A model generated the notes under the pieces. It searched no databases and was not told the origin of the DNA. It saw only the letters and a list, made by a program, of their open reading frames with translations. Both the position numbers and the translations under genes were made by a program. Shown here in pieces: positions 1 through 8,174 of a stretch of 34,295 nucleotides of DNA. Numbering within the stretch: position 1 is the stretch's first letter; the number at the start of each line of letters is the position of its first letter. Origin of the DNA: Mesorhizobium plurifarium (GTDB lineage: Bacteria > Pseudomonadota > Alphaproteobacteria > Rhizobiales > Rhizobiaceae). The stretch covers positions 123,394 through 157,688 of the forward strand of contig CCNB01000002.1 of the NCBI GenBank assembly GCA_000824785.1, written 5' to 3'.

Positions 1-19
1 TTGCGTGAAAACAAGAAGA

Positions 20-60
20 TAGAGCGGTTCGCCGCTTCCGGGAAACGGGGAACCGCTCTA
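20..60. repeat. Palindromic intergenic repeat (RIME/REP-like hairpin)
   Basis: An 11-bp perfect inverted repeat, TAGAGCGGTTC at 20-30 and GAACCGCTCTA at 50-60, encloses a 19-nt loop. The preceding bases (TTGCGTGAAAACAAGAAGA) resemble the segment ATGCGCAAAATCAAACGCC that precedes the degenerate palindrome at 8374-8409, so the two look like members of one intergenic repeat family. It lies upstream of the SDR gene and is probably not translated. There is no T-run, so it is not an obvious terminator. Confidence 0.6.
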
Positions 61-171
61 TGCCGGCCGCCTTTTGCGCCAAAGGACGAAAATCGAGCAA
101 CCACGTTCTTGCCTCTTGCCGCCGAAGGCGCGAGCCTGCGGATCCGATATCGAGCTATCCGGAGGAAGGCC

Positions 172-855
172 ATGGCAGCCAATGTTGCAGTGATCGCGGG
201 CGCCGGCTCAGGCTTAAGCGCCTCGCTGGCGCGGCTTCTCGCCAAGGAAGGTTTCCGCGTCGTTCTCGCCGCGCGCAATGTCGACAAGCTTGCCGCGCTG
301 CTGAAGGAAACGGGCGCGGTGGCCGTGGAAACCGACGTGTCGGACCCGGCTTCCGTCGAGCGGCTGTTCGAGGCGGCCGACAAGGCTGGCCCCCTCGAAA
401 TCGCCGTCTTCAACGCCAGCGGCCGCACGCGCGGCCCGATCGCCGAGCTCGATCCGGAGGCGGTCAAGCAGGCGCTGCTTGTCAGCGCCTATGGCGGGTT
501 CCTGGTCGGCCAGCTGGCGGCGCGCCGGCTTCTTGCGCGCGGCTCCGGCTCGATCCTGTTCACCGGCGCCACGGCAAGCCTCAAGGGCTTCCCCGGCTCG
601 GCCGGTTTCGCCATGCCGAAATTCGGCCTGCGCGGGCTGGCGCAATCGATGGCGCGCGAGCTTAGCCCGAAGAACATTCATGTCGCGCATTTCATCATCG
701 ACGGCCAGATCGCGTCGCCGGCGAGGACGCCCGAGCGACCGGACAGCCATCTGTCGCCCGATGCGATCGCCGAGACCTATCTCGCCGTCCATCGCCAGCA
801 TCGCAGCGCCTGGAGCTTCGAGGTCGAGCTGAGGCCCTGGGTCGAGACGTTCTGA
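172..855 (+). CDS. SDR-family protein lacking the catalytic tyrosine (SDR_c10-like)
   Basis: A 227-residue Rossmann-fold protein of the short-chain dehydrogenase/reductase superfamily. The start is ATG 172, preceded by GGAGGA at 161-166; an upstream in-frame extension would run through the palindrome at 20-60. The glycine-rich loop is AGAGSG (residues 10-14 area) and the usual NNAG is FNASG (80-84). At the active site the canonical YxxxK is FAMPK (Phe146, Lys150), so the catalytic tyrosine is replaced by phenylalanine while the lysine remains. From memory this is a defining trait of the classical-SDR subgroup SDR_c10, whose substrates are unknown. It may bind a nucleotide without classical oxidoreductase activity. 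It stands alone: the next gene starts 200 bp downstream. Confidence 0.85.
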   Translation: MAANVAVIAGAGSGLSASLARLLAKEGFRVVLAARNVDKLAALLKETGAVAVETDVSDPASVERLFEAADKAGPLEIAVFNASGRTRGPIAELDPEAVKQALLVSAYGGFLVGQLAARRLLARGSGSILFTGATASLKGFPGSAGFAMPKFGLRGLAQSMARELSPKNIHVAHFIIDGQIASPARTPERPDSHLSPDAIAETYLAVHRQHRSAWSFEVELRPWVETF

Positions 856-1057
856 CGATCCATCGCACGAACTGCACAATAACGCACCCGGCCGCGGACT
901 CTTTGTTTTAGAAGGTCTGCATATGCCATGGTGCCATTTTAGCGATCTGCAATGTAAAAAAGCACAAAATAAAAGATACCTTTACTTAACTTCGGCGTGC
1001 ATACTGCGAATTGGTCAGAATTGTTGTCCGGCTCTCCTGCACGAATTGAGAATGGGC

Positions 1058-1894
1058 ATGCCGCTTACACGTCGCACGCTGTTTGCAGCCGGAGGCGGAG
1101 GGCTGCTGATCGCGCAGGCCCAAGCCGCGGCCACGCCGGCCCAGGCGCAGGACGCTCCAAGACCCATCGTCAGCGACAACAGGCTGCGCATCGCCATGCC
1201 GGCCTTCGCTTCGGATCCGTTCTTTCCGGCCGACGGCTCCGGAGCCGGTGGCATCGATATGGATCTTGCGCGCGACTTAGCCACGGAACTTGGCGTCGAA
1301 CCGGTGTTCGACCGGTCCGCCGTTACCTTCGACGCCCTGGTGCAAAGGCTGACCTCCGGCGAGGCGGACCTGGCGATCGGCAAGCTGAGCCGCACCCTCC
1401 AGCGCGGCCGTTCGATCCTCTATTCGCGGCCTTACGCCATGCTGCACCAGGGCCTGCTCGCCAATCGCGTGAACCTGGCGCGCATCACGCAAGGCAAGCC
1501 GCCTGAACAGATCATCCGCGACTTCTCCGGCGATCTCGGCGTGATCGAAGGCTCGTCCTTCGCCACCTATGCGGCGGCAACTTTCCCGCACGCCACGATC
1601 CAGCGGTTCGCGGGCTGGAACACGGTCATCGATGCGATCCGCAACGGCACGATCGACCTCGCCTATCGCGATGATTTCGAGATCAAGAAGCTGATGGTCG
1701 ACGATCCGTCGATGACGGTGGTCGCGCGCTCGATCACGCTGACCGACAAGGTCGACACGATCGCGGTCGGCGTCAGTCCGGCCAATCCGCATCTGGCGGC
1801 CTTTGTCGATCTCTATCTCGATCTCGCGCGAGGCCAGCAGGTCCTCAACACCGACGAGATCATCGCCCGCTATCGCCAGGGGAGCAAAGCCTGA
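1058..1894 (+). CDS. Periplasmic amino-acid-type solute-binding protein (SBP family 3)
   Basis: A 278-residue periplasmic binding protein. The N-terminus is MPLTRRTLFAAGGGG followed by an Ala-rich stretch ending near AQAQ, which looks like a Tat-type signal peptide (RR at residues 5-6). The body shows family-3 features: GGIDMDLARDLATELG near the start of lobe 1 and FDALVQRLTSGEADLAIG, matching the conserved binding-protein motif around the ligand pocket. ATG 1052 is an alternative start, but GAG at 1048-1050 is better spaced for 1058. The stop is only 2 bp before the next gene, a DAACS-type transporter, and there is no ABC permease or ATPase nearby. It probably delivers a small amino acid or dicarboxylate to that transporter. 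The upstream 856-1057 region is AT-rich and probably carries the operon promoter. Confidence 0.8.
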   Translation: MPLTRRTLFAAGGGGLLIAQAQAAATPAQAQDAPRPIVSDNRLRIAMPAFASDPFFPADGSGAGGIDMDLARDLATELGVEPVFDRSAVTFDALVQRLTSGEADLAIGKLSRTLQRGRSILYSRPYAMLHQGLLANRVNLARITQGKPPEQIIRDFSGDLGVIEGSSFATYAAATFPHATIQRFAGWNTVIDAIRNGTIDLAYRDDFEIKKLMVDDPSMTVVARSITLTDKVDTIAVGVSPANPHLAAFVDLYLDLARGQQVLNTDEIIARYRQGSKA

Positions 1895-1896
1895 CA

Positions 1897-3261
1897 ATGG
1901 CCGTCTCGGATGCAGCCGCACCCATGCCCTTCGATTGGCGCCTGGCGGCAAAGCGCATCCTGCGCTCGCCATTGACGACGATCATCATGATCCTGGCCGG
2001 GATTCTGTGCGGACTCTACTACCCGGCCTTCGCCCATGCGATCAGCCCTTTGGCGCAGGTCTACCTGAATTTCCTCAAGATGGTCGTCCTGCCCTATCTC
2101 GTCTCGTCCGTCATCTTCTCGATCACGGCTATGGTCCAGGACCCGAAATCGGTCCGCTACCTCGGCAAGGTCGGCATCGCCGTGCTGGTCGTGTCGTTCC
2201 TCGCCGTGCTGGTGAGCGGCACCTATTCGCTGATCCTCAAGCCTGGCCAGATCGAAAACCCGCAGTCGCGCATCGAGCTCGGCGAGTTCATCAACTCCCA
2301 GGGCAGCGTCTCCACCGATCTCGCATTTCCCTTCCAGCCGCCGCCGTCGACCGGGGATCCGAACGGCGGGCATTCGATCTTCATGGATCTGGTGCCCAAC
2401 AACGTCTTCAACGCGCTGGCCTCGGGCCAGACCATCCAGGTGCTGTTGTTCTGCCTGCTTTTCGGGCTGGCGATGGGGAAAATCCCGCAGCCCTCGTCGC
2501 TCAGCCTGTCGCAGGCGCTCAACGCGGTGTACCGGGCCTGCACGGTGCTGACCAACTGGTTCGTCTGGGGACTCCCCTTCGCAACCTTCATCCTGATCGC
2601 CGACCAGACCGCGTCGACGGGCACCAAGCCGCTAATGCTGATGGGCGGTTACCTGCTGGTGATGGGCCTGTCCTGCCTGACATTCCTCGCCGGCGCCTTT
2701 GCCGTCATCGCCATACGCTCGCGGCGAAGCTACTGGGCCACGATCAAGACCCTTCAGCCGCTTCTGATGGTGGCCATCACGACGCGCTCCACAGTCGCCT
2801 CGCTCCCCTGGGTCATCAACCTTTTGAGCGAACGGCTACGCTTCAACCTTGTGGTGGTCGAGCTGCTCGTGCCGTTGCAGGCGGCGCTGCTGCGAACCGG
2901 CCCGGCGCTGGTCTACACCTCGGGCACGCTGTTCATCGCCCAGCTCTACGGCCATCAGTTGGCGATCCCGGACCTCTTGCTTGTCGGCGTCGCCTCCGCG
3001 CTTCTAGCGCTAACGACAGGCGGCATGGGCAGCCTGCTGATCTTGTCGCAGATGTCTATTGTCTGCGGTTATCTGAAGCTTCCCTTCGAGGCGGCGTTCG
3101 CCCTGTTTGTCGCGGTGGACGCGGCCGTGGACACGCTGATGACGCTGTCCAGCGTCTCCACCGTGGCCGCAAGCACGGCAATGATCGCGCCCAGCCACAG
3201 GGAGGCGACGCAGTCTGACGAAACCATCGCGCAAGAGCTCGAAGCCGAGCCCGCTCGATGA
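1897..3261 (+). CDS. Divergent dicarboxylate/amino acid:cation symporter (DAACS/SDF family)
   Basis: A 454-residue polytopic membrane protein with the SDF layout: MVVLPYLVSSVIFS (62-75), an HP1-like TTRSTVASLP (295-304), FIAQLYG (346-352), an HP2-like GGMGSLLILSQ (375-385) and a final helix with AVDAAVDTLMT (406-416). Key residues of the family are altered. By eye against archaeal GltPh, the NMDGT motif is represented by RTGPA (333-337), the substrate-binding Arg397 by Met415, Asn401 by Ser419 and the sodium-site Asp405 by Val423; Asp390 and Asp394 are kept (Asp408, Asp412). Substrate and ion coupling may therefore differ from glutamate/aspartate:Na+ symport. The gene sits 2 bp after the binding protein and overlaps the racemase by 4 bp (ATGA), so the three are one operon. 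Confidence 0.85.
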   Translation: MAVSDAAAPMPFDWRLAAKRILRSPLTTIIMILAGILCGLYYPAFAHAISPLAQVYLNFLKMVVLPYLVSSVIFSITAMVQDPKSVRYLGKVGIAVLVVSFLAVLVSGTYSLILKPGQIENPQSRIELGEFINSQGSVSTDLAFPFQPPPSTGDPNGGHSIFMDLVPNNVFNALASGQTIQVLLFCLLFGLAMGKIPQPSSLSLSQALNAVYRACTVLTNWFVWGLPFATFILIADQTASTGTKPLMLMGGYLLVMGLSCLTFLAGAFAVIAIRSRRSYWATIKTLQPLLMVAITTRSTVASLPWVINLLSERLRFNLVVVELLVPLQAALLRTGPALVYTSGTLFIAQLYGHQLAIPDLLLVGVASALLALTTGGMGSLLILSQMSIVCGYLKLPFEAAFALFVAVDAAVDTLMTLSSVSTVAASTAMIAPSHREATQSDETIAQELEAEPAR

Positions 3262-4055
3262 TCGACGAAGCCATCCGTCCCCAGCTCGGCATCATCGGCG
3301 GTCTCGGGCCGCTGGCATCGGCCGACTTCTACTTCAAGCTCACCCGGATGACCGAAGCGCTGCGCGACAACGAGCATGTGCCTTCCGTCATCCTCAGCGT
3401 GCCGCAACTGCCGGACAGGACCGAAGCGATCCTGGCCGGCCATGACGGGCCGCTGGCCCCGCTGACGGCCGCGGTCTCGACGCTCAATGCGCTCGGCGTT
3501 GCGTGCATCGCCATGCCCTGCAACACCGCCCATCATTGGTACGACAAGCTGGCGGCGAACTCGCGAGCCGAGATCATCCACATCGGCGACGCGGTGGTGG
3601 CGGAGATCCGCCGCAGCCTGGACCGGGGCCGGGTTGCGAACCTCGCAACCCGGGGCACGCTGGTTTCCGGCTTCTACCAGCACAGGATATCGGCGGCCGG
3701 GTTCGACCTCTGCCTTCCGCAGGATGCCGAGTTTCAGGAGCGCGTCGACAGCGCGATCATGCTCGTCAAGGCCGGGTCGATCGCGCAAGCCGCGGCCGAG
3801 ACCGAACGCGCGCTTCATCTCGCGCAGCTGGCCGGCGCCGATGCGGCACTTCTCGGCTGCACCGAATTGTCGGTGGTGGCGGCCAGCCTCGGCGACACGA
3901 ACGGATTGATCGTCATTGACAGCAATGCGGCACTGGCGCGAGCCAGCCTGACACGATTGGGCTTCGGCGTTCAGGAAGCGCGGGGCCTGCCGAAGGTGCC
4001 CCGCTTGCGCGCGAATGGCCGATCGAGCTGGCGCGCCGCGCAGCGGGCCTCGTAA
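3258..4055 (+). CDS. Aspartate/glutamate racemase family protein
   Basis: A 265-residue cofactor-independent racemase-family protein. It begins with the LGIIGGLGPLAS motif (9-20) and has both catalytic cysteines in their family contexts, AMPCNTAHHW in the first half and LGCTEL in the second. Family members interconvert L- and D-aspartate or glutamate, or racemise related acids and hydantoins. It is translationally coupled to the upstream SDF transporter through an ATGA overlap at 3258-3261. The context suggests that the imported solute is a chiral amino acid or analogue whose configuration is inverted after uptake. The exact substrate cannot be read from the sequence. Confidence 0.88.
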   Translation: MIDEAIRPQLGIIGGLGPLASADFYFKLTRMTEALRDNEHVPSVILSVPQLPDRTEAILAGHDGPLAPLTAAVSTLNALGVACIAMPCNTAHHWYDKLAANSRAEIIHIGDAVVAEIRRSLDRGRVANLATRGTLVSGFYQHRISAAGFDLCLPQDAEFQERVDSAIMLVKAGSIAQAAAETERALHLAQLAGADAALLGCTELSVVAASLGDTNGLIVIDSNAALARASLTRLGFGVQEARGLPKVPRLRANGRSSWRAAQRAS

Positions 4056-4078
4056 GCGTTACCGCTTCCAGATCAAAG

Positions 4079-4097
4079 CCGGCTTGCGAGCAGCCGG
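4079..4097 (+). terminator. Weak hairpin downstream of the racemase operon
   Basis: CCGGCT at 4079-4084 and AGCCGG at 4092-4097 form a 6-bp perfect stem with a 7-nt loop, 24 bp after the racemase stop. The following sequence (TGTTCTCC) is only mildly T-rich. It is at best a weak terminator between the racemase operon and metQ. Confidence 0.3.
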
Positions 4098-4254
4098 TGT
4101 TCTCCAAGTCACAAAATCTTTGAGAGAATATTTTCCGCCTCCCGTCTGAGAGGAAAAGCGCTTCTTTGCCCAGCCGGGCAGCATTGGCGATGCTGATATC
4201 AAGGCTTCGCATCCCGCCAGGCCAAAAAGATTTCAGGATCGCAAGGAACGCATC

Positions 4255-5106
4255 ATGTCCGAACGTGGCAACGCTTCAAAATCTCTCGTTACGTCAATCA
4301 CCAGACGCGCCGGATTGGCGGCGCTTCTCGCCACGACATTGGCCGTCATCGGCCTTGCTGCGCCGTCGCCGTCCTTCGCCGAGGACAAGAAGTCGATCAA
4401 GGTCGGCATCATCAGCGGCGAGGATGAGGATGTCTGGCGCGTCGTCACCGCCGAGGCGGCCAAGAAAGGACTGACGATTGAAACCGTCGTCTTCAACGAC
4501 TACACCCAGCCCAACGAGGCGCTGGAGCGCGGCGAGATCGACGCCAACGCTTTCCAGCACAAGCCCTATCTCGACAACCAGATCAAGACGCAAGGCTACC
4601 ACATCGTGCCGGTAGGCTACACGGCCGTCTGGCCGATCGGCCTCTATTCGAAGAAGCACGCCAAGGTCGCCGAATTGCCGGAAGGCGCCGTCATCGGTGT
4701 GCCGAACGATCCGTCGAACGAGGGCCGCGCGCTGCATGTCCTGGACCATGAAGGCCTGATCAAGCTCAAGGACGGCACCGGCATCCTGGCGACGACCGCC
4801 GACATTGCGGAGAACCCCAGGAAGCTCGAGATCAAGGAGCTCGACGCTGGCATCGTCGGTCGCTCGGTCGACGATCTCGACGCCGCCGTCGTCAACACCG
4901 ACTGGGCGCTGAAGAGCGGCCTCGGCCCCGAAAACCGCATCGCGCAGGAACCGGTGGCGGATAATCCCTACCGCAACTTTATCGCGGTCAAGGCCGGAGC
5001 CGAGAACGAGCCGTGGGTGAAGACGCTGGTCGCCTCCTATCAGAATGAGGCGGTCAAGGCCGAGTTCGACAAGGTCTACAAAGGCACCGGGATCAGCGCC
5101 TATTGA
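4255..5106 (+). CDS. metQ: MetQ/NlpA-family methionine-binding protein of an ABC importer
   Basis: A 283-residue substrate-binding protein of the NlpA/MetQ family. A signal peptide of about 41 residues ends at PSFA-ED and contains no lipobox cysteine, so this MetQ is probably soluble in the periplasm, unlike the lipoprotein of E. coli. Family motifs include IKVGIISGEDEDVW, FNDYTQPNEALERGEIDANAFQH (shown in part) and the DLDAAVVNTDWA region that shapes the ligand pocket. ATG 4255 is preceded by AAGGAA at 4241-4246. It is followed by metN after an 80-bp gap and then metI. I looked for a SAM-II-type riboswitch in the 199-bp upstream gap and did not recognise one. D-methionine or methionine derivatives are also possible ligands. 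Confidence 0.88.
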   Translation: MSERGNASKSLVTSITRRAGLAALLATTLAVIGLAAPSPSFAEDKKSIKVGIISGEDEDVWRVVTAEAAKKGLTIETVVFNDYTQPNEALERGEIDANAFQHKPYLDNQIKTQGYHIVPVGYTAVWPIGLYSKKHAKVAELPEGAVIGVPNDPSNEGRALHVLDHEGLIKLKDGTGILATTADIAENPRKLEIKELDAGIVGRSVDDLDAAVVNTDWALKSGLGPENRIAQEPVADNPYRNFIAVKAGAENEPWVKTLVASYQNEAVKAEFDKVYKGTGISAY

Positions 5107-5186
5107 TCGGCGCCTGGCTGGCAGCAACAGGCGGTCCGCCTCTGAGCGGGCCGCCATCGTATTTTCGGACTGAGACGGAAACAGAG

Positions 5187-6278
5187 ATGAACCAGCATGT
5201 CTCGGCCGGTGTCGCCGATCCCGTCCGCGTCCAGCCGGCCGGGCTTGAAGACGTTGTCCGCCTCGTCGGCCTGAAGCGCCGCTTCGGCGCGACGGCTGCC
5301 CTCGACGGTGTCTCGCTCACGGTGAAGAAGGGCGAGATCCTCGGCATCATCGGACGCAGCGGCGCCGGCAAGTCGACGCTGATCCGCTGCCTGAACGGGC
5401 TGGAGCGCCCCGATTCCGGCGAGGTGTTCATCGAGGGCCGCGAGATCGGCCGTCTGGGCGAGCGCGAGCTGCAGCCGCTGCGCCGTCGCATCGGCATGGT
5501 GTTCCAGCATTTCAATCTTCTGTCGGCGAAGACGGTCAAGGAGAATGTCGCGCTGCCGCTCAAGATCGAAGGGCGGCCGCGCGTCGAGCGCATGGCGCGG
5601 GCGGCCGAGCTTCTGCAACTCGTCGGCCTGTCCGAGAAGGCCAGGGCCTATCCGGCCTCGCTGTCGGGCGGGCAGAAGCAGCGCGTCGGCATCGCCAGGG
5701 CGCTTGCCGCGCGACCGGCGCTGCTCTTGTCGGACGAGGCCACCTCGGCGCTCGATCCGGAGACGACGCGCTCGATCCTGGCGCTGCTCAAGGATATCAA
5801 TTCCAGGCTCGGGCTCACCATCCTGCTGATCACGCATGAGATGGAGGTGATCCGTTCGATCGCGGATCGCGTGGCGGTGATCGACGCCGGCCGGATCGTC
5901 GAGGAAGGCGCCGTGTGGCAGGTCTTCGCCGATCCGAAATCGGAGATCACCCGCAGCCTGCTCGGCGGCATCCGGCCGCAATTGCCGCCAGAGATCGCCA
6001 GCCGGCTGGTTCCGGGCGAAGGCGCGGAAACGATCCTTAGGATCGATGTCGCCGGCGAGGCCGCGCGCGGGGCTTTGCTTTCCGATCTTGCCGCGGCGGT
6101 GCCGGGCCAATTCCGCCTGGTGCATGGCGGCGTCGACCATGTCCAGGGCCAGCCCGTCGGCACGCTGTTCCTGGCCGTTGCCGGCGTTGAACCCGCGCAT
6201 CTTGCCCAAGTGACGACATTCCTCAAGGAGCGCGACGCGCGGGTGGAGGTGCTTGGCCATGTCGCCGGTCCTGTTTGA
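5187..6278 (+). CDS. metN: Methionine ABC importer ATP-binding protein
   Basis: A 363-residue ABC ATPase. It shows Walker A GRSGAGKST (56-64), a Q-loop near GMVFQHFNLL, the signature LSGGQKQRVGIARAL, Walker B LLLSDEATSALDPE and the H-loop LLITHEME. About 100 C-terminal residues after the ATPase core form a NIL-type regulatory domain (RIDVAGEAARGALLSDLA onwards). In E. coli MetN this domain binds intracellular methionine and inhibits transport. The start ATG 5187 was chosen over an in-frame upstream ATG at 5103 because the ATPase core would otherwise carry an unusual Gly/Pro-rich leader overlapping the end of metQ. The 3' end overlaps metI by 20 bp. Confidence 0.92.
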   Translation: MNQHVSAGVADPVRVQPAGLEDVVRLVGLKRRFGATAALDGVSLTVKKGEILGIIGRSGAGKSTLIRCLNGLERPDSGEVFIEGREIGRLGERELQPLRRRIGMVFQHFNLLSAKTVKENVALPLKIEGRPRVERMARAAELLQLVGLSEKARAYPASLSGGQKQRVGIARALAARPALLLSDEATSALDPETTRSILALLKDINSRLGLTILLITHEMEVIRSIADRVAVIDAGRIVEEGAVWQVFADPKSEITRSLLGGIRPQLPPEIASRLVPGEGAETILRIDVAGEAARGALLSDLAAAVPGQFRLVHGGVDHVQGQPVGTLFLAVAGVEPAHLAQVTTFLKERDARVEVLGHVAGPV

Positions 6279-6915
6279 ACTCCTCATCCGCTCGATCTGG
6301 GAAACGGTGCTGATGACCGGGGCGTCCGGTCTGATCTCGCTGGTCTTCGGCCTGCCGCTCGGCCTTGCCCTGGTCGCCACCGATCGCGGCGGCATCGCGG
6401 AGAGCCTTTGGGTCAACCGCATTCTCGGCGCCATCATCAACGGCTTCCGTTCGGTTCCTTTCATCATTTTGCTGGTGGCGCTGATCCCGGTGACGCGGCT
6501 GATCGTCGGCACCTCGATCGGCACCTGGGCGGCGATCGTGCCGCTGTCGATCGCCGCCACGCCCTACTACGCCCGCATCGCCGAAGTGTCGCTGCGCGAG
6601 GTCGATCACGGGCTGATCGAGGCGGCACGCGCCATGGGCGGCAACCGCTGGACGATCATTCGCGAGGTGCTGGTACCGGAAGCGCTGCCGGGCATCGTCG
6701 CCGGCTTCACGGTCACGCTGGTGACGCTGGTCGGCGCTTCGGCCATGGCCGGCGCCATCGGCGCCGGCGGGCTCGGCGACCTCGCCATCCGCTATGGCTA
6801 TCAGCGTTTCGAGACCAGCGTGATGGTTGCCGTCGTCGTCGTGCTCATTGTGCTCGTCTGCGGCATCCAGTGGATCGGCGACAGGCTGGTGGCGCGGCTG
6901 GATCACCGCGGATGA
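6259..6915 (+). CDS. metI: Methionine ABC importer permease
   Basis: A 218-residue membrane permease with about five transmembrane segments. The EAA loop that docks the ATPase is IEAARAMGGNRWTIIREVLVPEALPG (central part quoted from about residue 116). GGLGDLAIRYGYQRF near the C-terminus is typical of MetI. ATG 6259 follows GGAGG (6244-6248) at about 10 nt; a TTG two codons earlier is possible. The 20-bp overlap with metN implies coupled translation. Together metQNI form a complete importer for methionine or a close analogue. Confidence 0.9.
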   Translation: MSPVLFELLIRSIWETVLMTGASGLISLVFGLPLGLALVATDRGGIAESLWVNRILGAIINGFRSVPFIILLVALIPVTRLIVGTSIGTWAAIVPLSIAATPYYARIAEVSLREVDHGLIEAARAMGGNRWTIIREVLVPEALPGIVAGFTVTLVTLVGASAMAGAIGAGGLGDLAIRYGYQRFETSVMVAVVVVLIVLVCGIQWIGDRLVARLDHRG

Positions 6916-7077
6916 GGACGCGGGCGGCAGGAACGAACGCAATTTGCCGCGACCGATGGGAATTGAGCGCGAGCTTCCTCCGTTTGCAATGAGATTGGTT
7001 GGTACGTTTCTTCATCCGCAATGACGCCCATGTCATCGTGAGGTGGGGCCGTGAGTCTCGCCAAGAGGAGCCTGTCA

Positions 7078-8097
7078 ATGCCCAGAATAATTCCCGTTCT
7101 CGATCTTGACCGCCTGGAGCAGGGCGCATCGGAACTGCGGACATTCTTGTTCGATCTGCGCACCGCCGCCCGCGATGTCGGTTTCTTCTATCTGAGCGGT
7201 CACGGCATCACCCAGCCGGAGATCGATGCGGTGCTGGGCGCGGCACGCCGCTTCTTCGCTTTGCCGGAAGCCGACAAGCTCGGCATCGAGATGGTGAAGT
7301 CGCCGCAATTCCGTGGCTATACGCGCGCCGGCGGCGAGCTGACCAGGGGCAAGGCAGACTGGCGAGAGCAGCTCGACATCGGCGTCGAACGCGCGACCGT
7401 TGCGCAAAGGCCGGGGGTGCCGGCCTGGACGCGGCTGCAGGGCCCGAACCAGTGGCCCGCCGCGCTCCCCGATCTGAAGCCGGCGCTGCTTGCCTGGCAG
7501 GCCAAGGCGACCGATGTGGCGATCCGGCTGCTCAAGGCCTTCGCGCTGTCGCTCGACCAATCGGAGGACGCCTTCGATCCGATCTATCACGGCGAACCGA
7601 ACCACCGCATGAAGATCGTGCGCTATCCCGGCCGCGACGCCACCGGCGACGACCAGGGCGTGGGCGCGCACAAGGATGGCGGCTTCCTCACGCTCCTGCT
7701 CCAGGACGAGAACAAGGGCCTGCAGGTCGAATATGACGGCAGCTGGGTCGACGTCGACCCGATCCCGCGAACGCTGGTCGTCAACATCGGCGAGCTGCTC
7801 GAGCTCGCCTCGAACGGCTACCTCAGGGCTACCGTGCACCGCGTTGTCACGCCGCCGGCCGGCGTCGAACGGATTTCGGTGCCGTTCTTCTTCGGCGCCC
7901 GGCTCGATGCCACCATCCCGCTGCTCGATCTGCCCGAGGAACTGGCGACCGAGGCGCGCGGCCCGGCCAGCGACCCCGACAATCCGCTCTTCCGCAATGT
8001 CGGGGCCAATGTGCTGAAAGGCCGGCTGAGGTCGCATCCCGACGTGGCGCGGCGTCACTATGCCGACCTGCTGGAAAAAGTATCGGCCGCAGGCTGA
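7078..8097 (+). CDS. 2-oxoglutarate/Fe(II)-dependent oxygenase, isopenicillin-N-synthase-like
   Basis: A 339-residue non-haem iron oxygenase. It has an N-terminal DIOX_N region (IPVLDLDRL, ARDVGFFYLSGHGI) and a C-terminal double-stranded beta-helix domain. The iron ligands are visible as His198 and Asp200 (AHKDGGFLTLLLQD) and His254 (ATVHRV). The 2-oxoacid carboxylate-binding RxS is Arg265/Ser267 (ERISVPFFF). ATG 7078 is preceded by GAGGAG at 7064-7069; GTG 7051 is an in-frame alternative with poorer support. Family members hydroxylate or desaturate amino acids, hormones and nucleobases (for example gibberellin oxidases and ethylene-forming enzymes), so the substrate is open. It lies 162 bp after metI and may or may not be co-transcribed with it. 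Confidence 0.88.
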   Translation: MPRIIPVLDLDRLEQGASELRTFLFDLRTAARDVGFFYLSGHGITQPEIDAVLGAARRFFALPEADKLGIEMVKSPQFRGYTRAGGELTRGKADWREQLDIGVERATVAQRPGVPAWTRLQGPNQWPAALPDLKPALLAWQAKATDVAIRLLKAFALSLDQSEDAFDPIYHGEPNHRMKIVRYPGRDATGDDQGVGAHKDGGFLTLLLQDENKGLQVEYDGSWVDVDPIPRTLVVNIGELLELASNGYLRATVHRVVTPPAGVERISVPFFFGARLDATIPLLDLPEELATEARGPASDPDNPLFRNVGANVLKGRLRSHPDVARRHYADLLEKVSAAG

Positions 8098-8174
8098 CGA
8101 TTTCCGATGAGTGAGCGAGATTTTTTCGCGGTTTCGATCTTTTTTGGAATTCTGTTCGTGGAAAATACACCGTT

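Noticed and set aside
1..171. N-terminal extension of the SDR protein to the window edge
   Set aside because: It would translate through an intergenic palindrome; ATG 172 has a clear GGAGGA site and starts the Rossmann fold directly.
4056..4254. Possible SAM riboswitch upstream of metQ
   Set aside because: I could not find the SAM-II-like conserved blocks known from alphaproteobacterial met genes; only a weak hairpin at 4079-4097 is seen.
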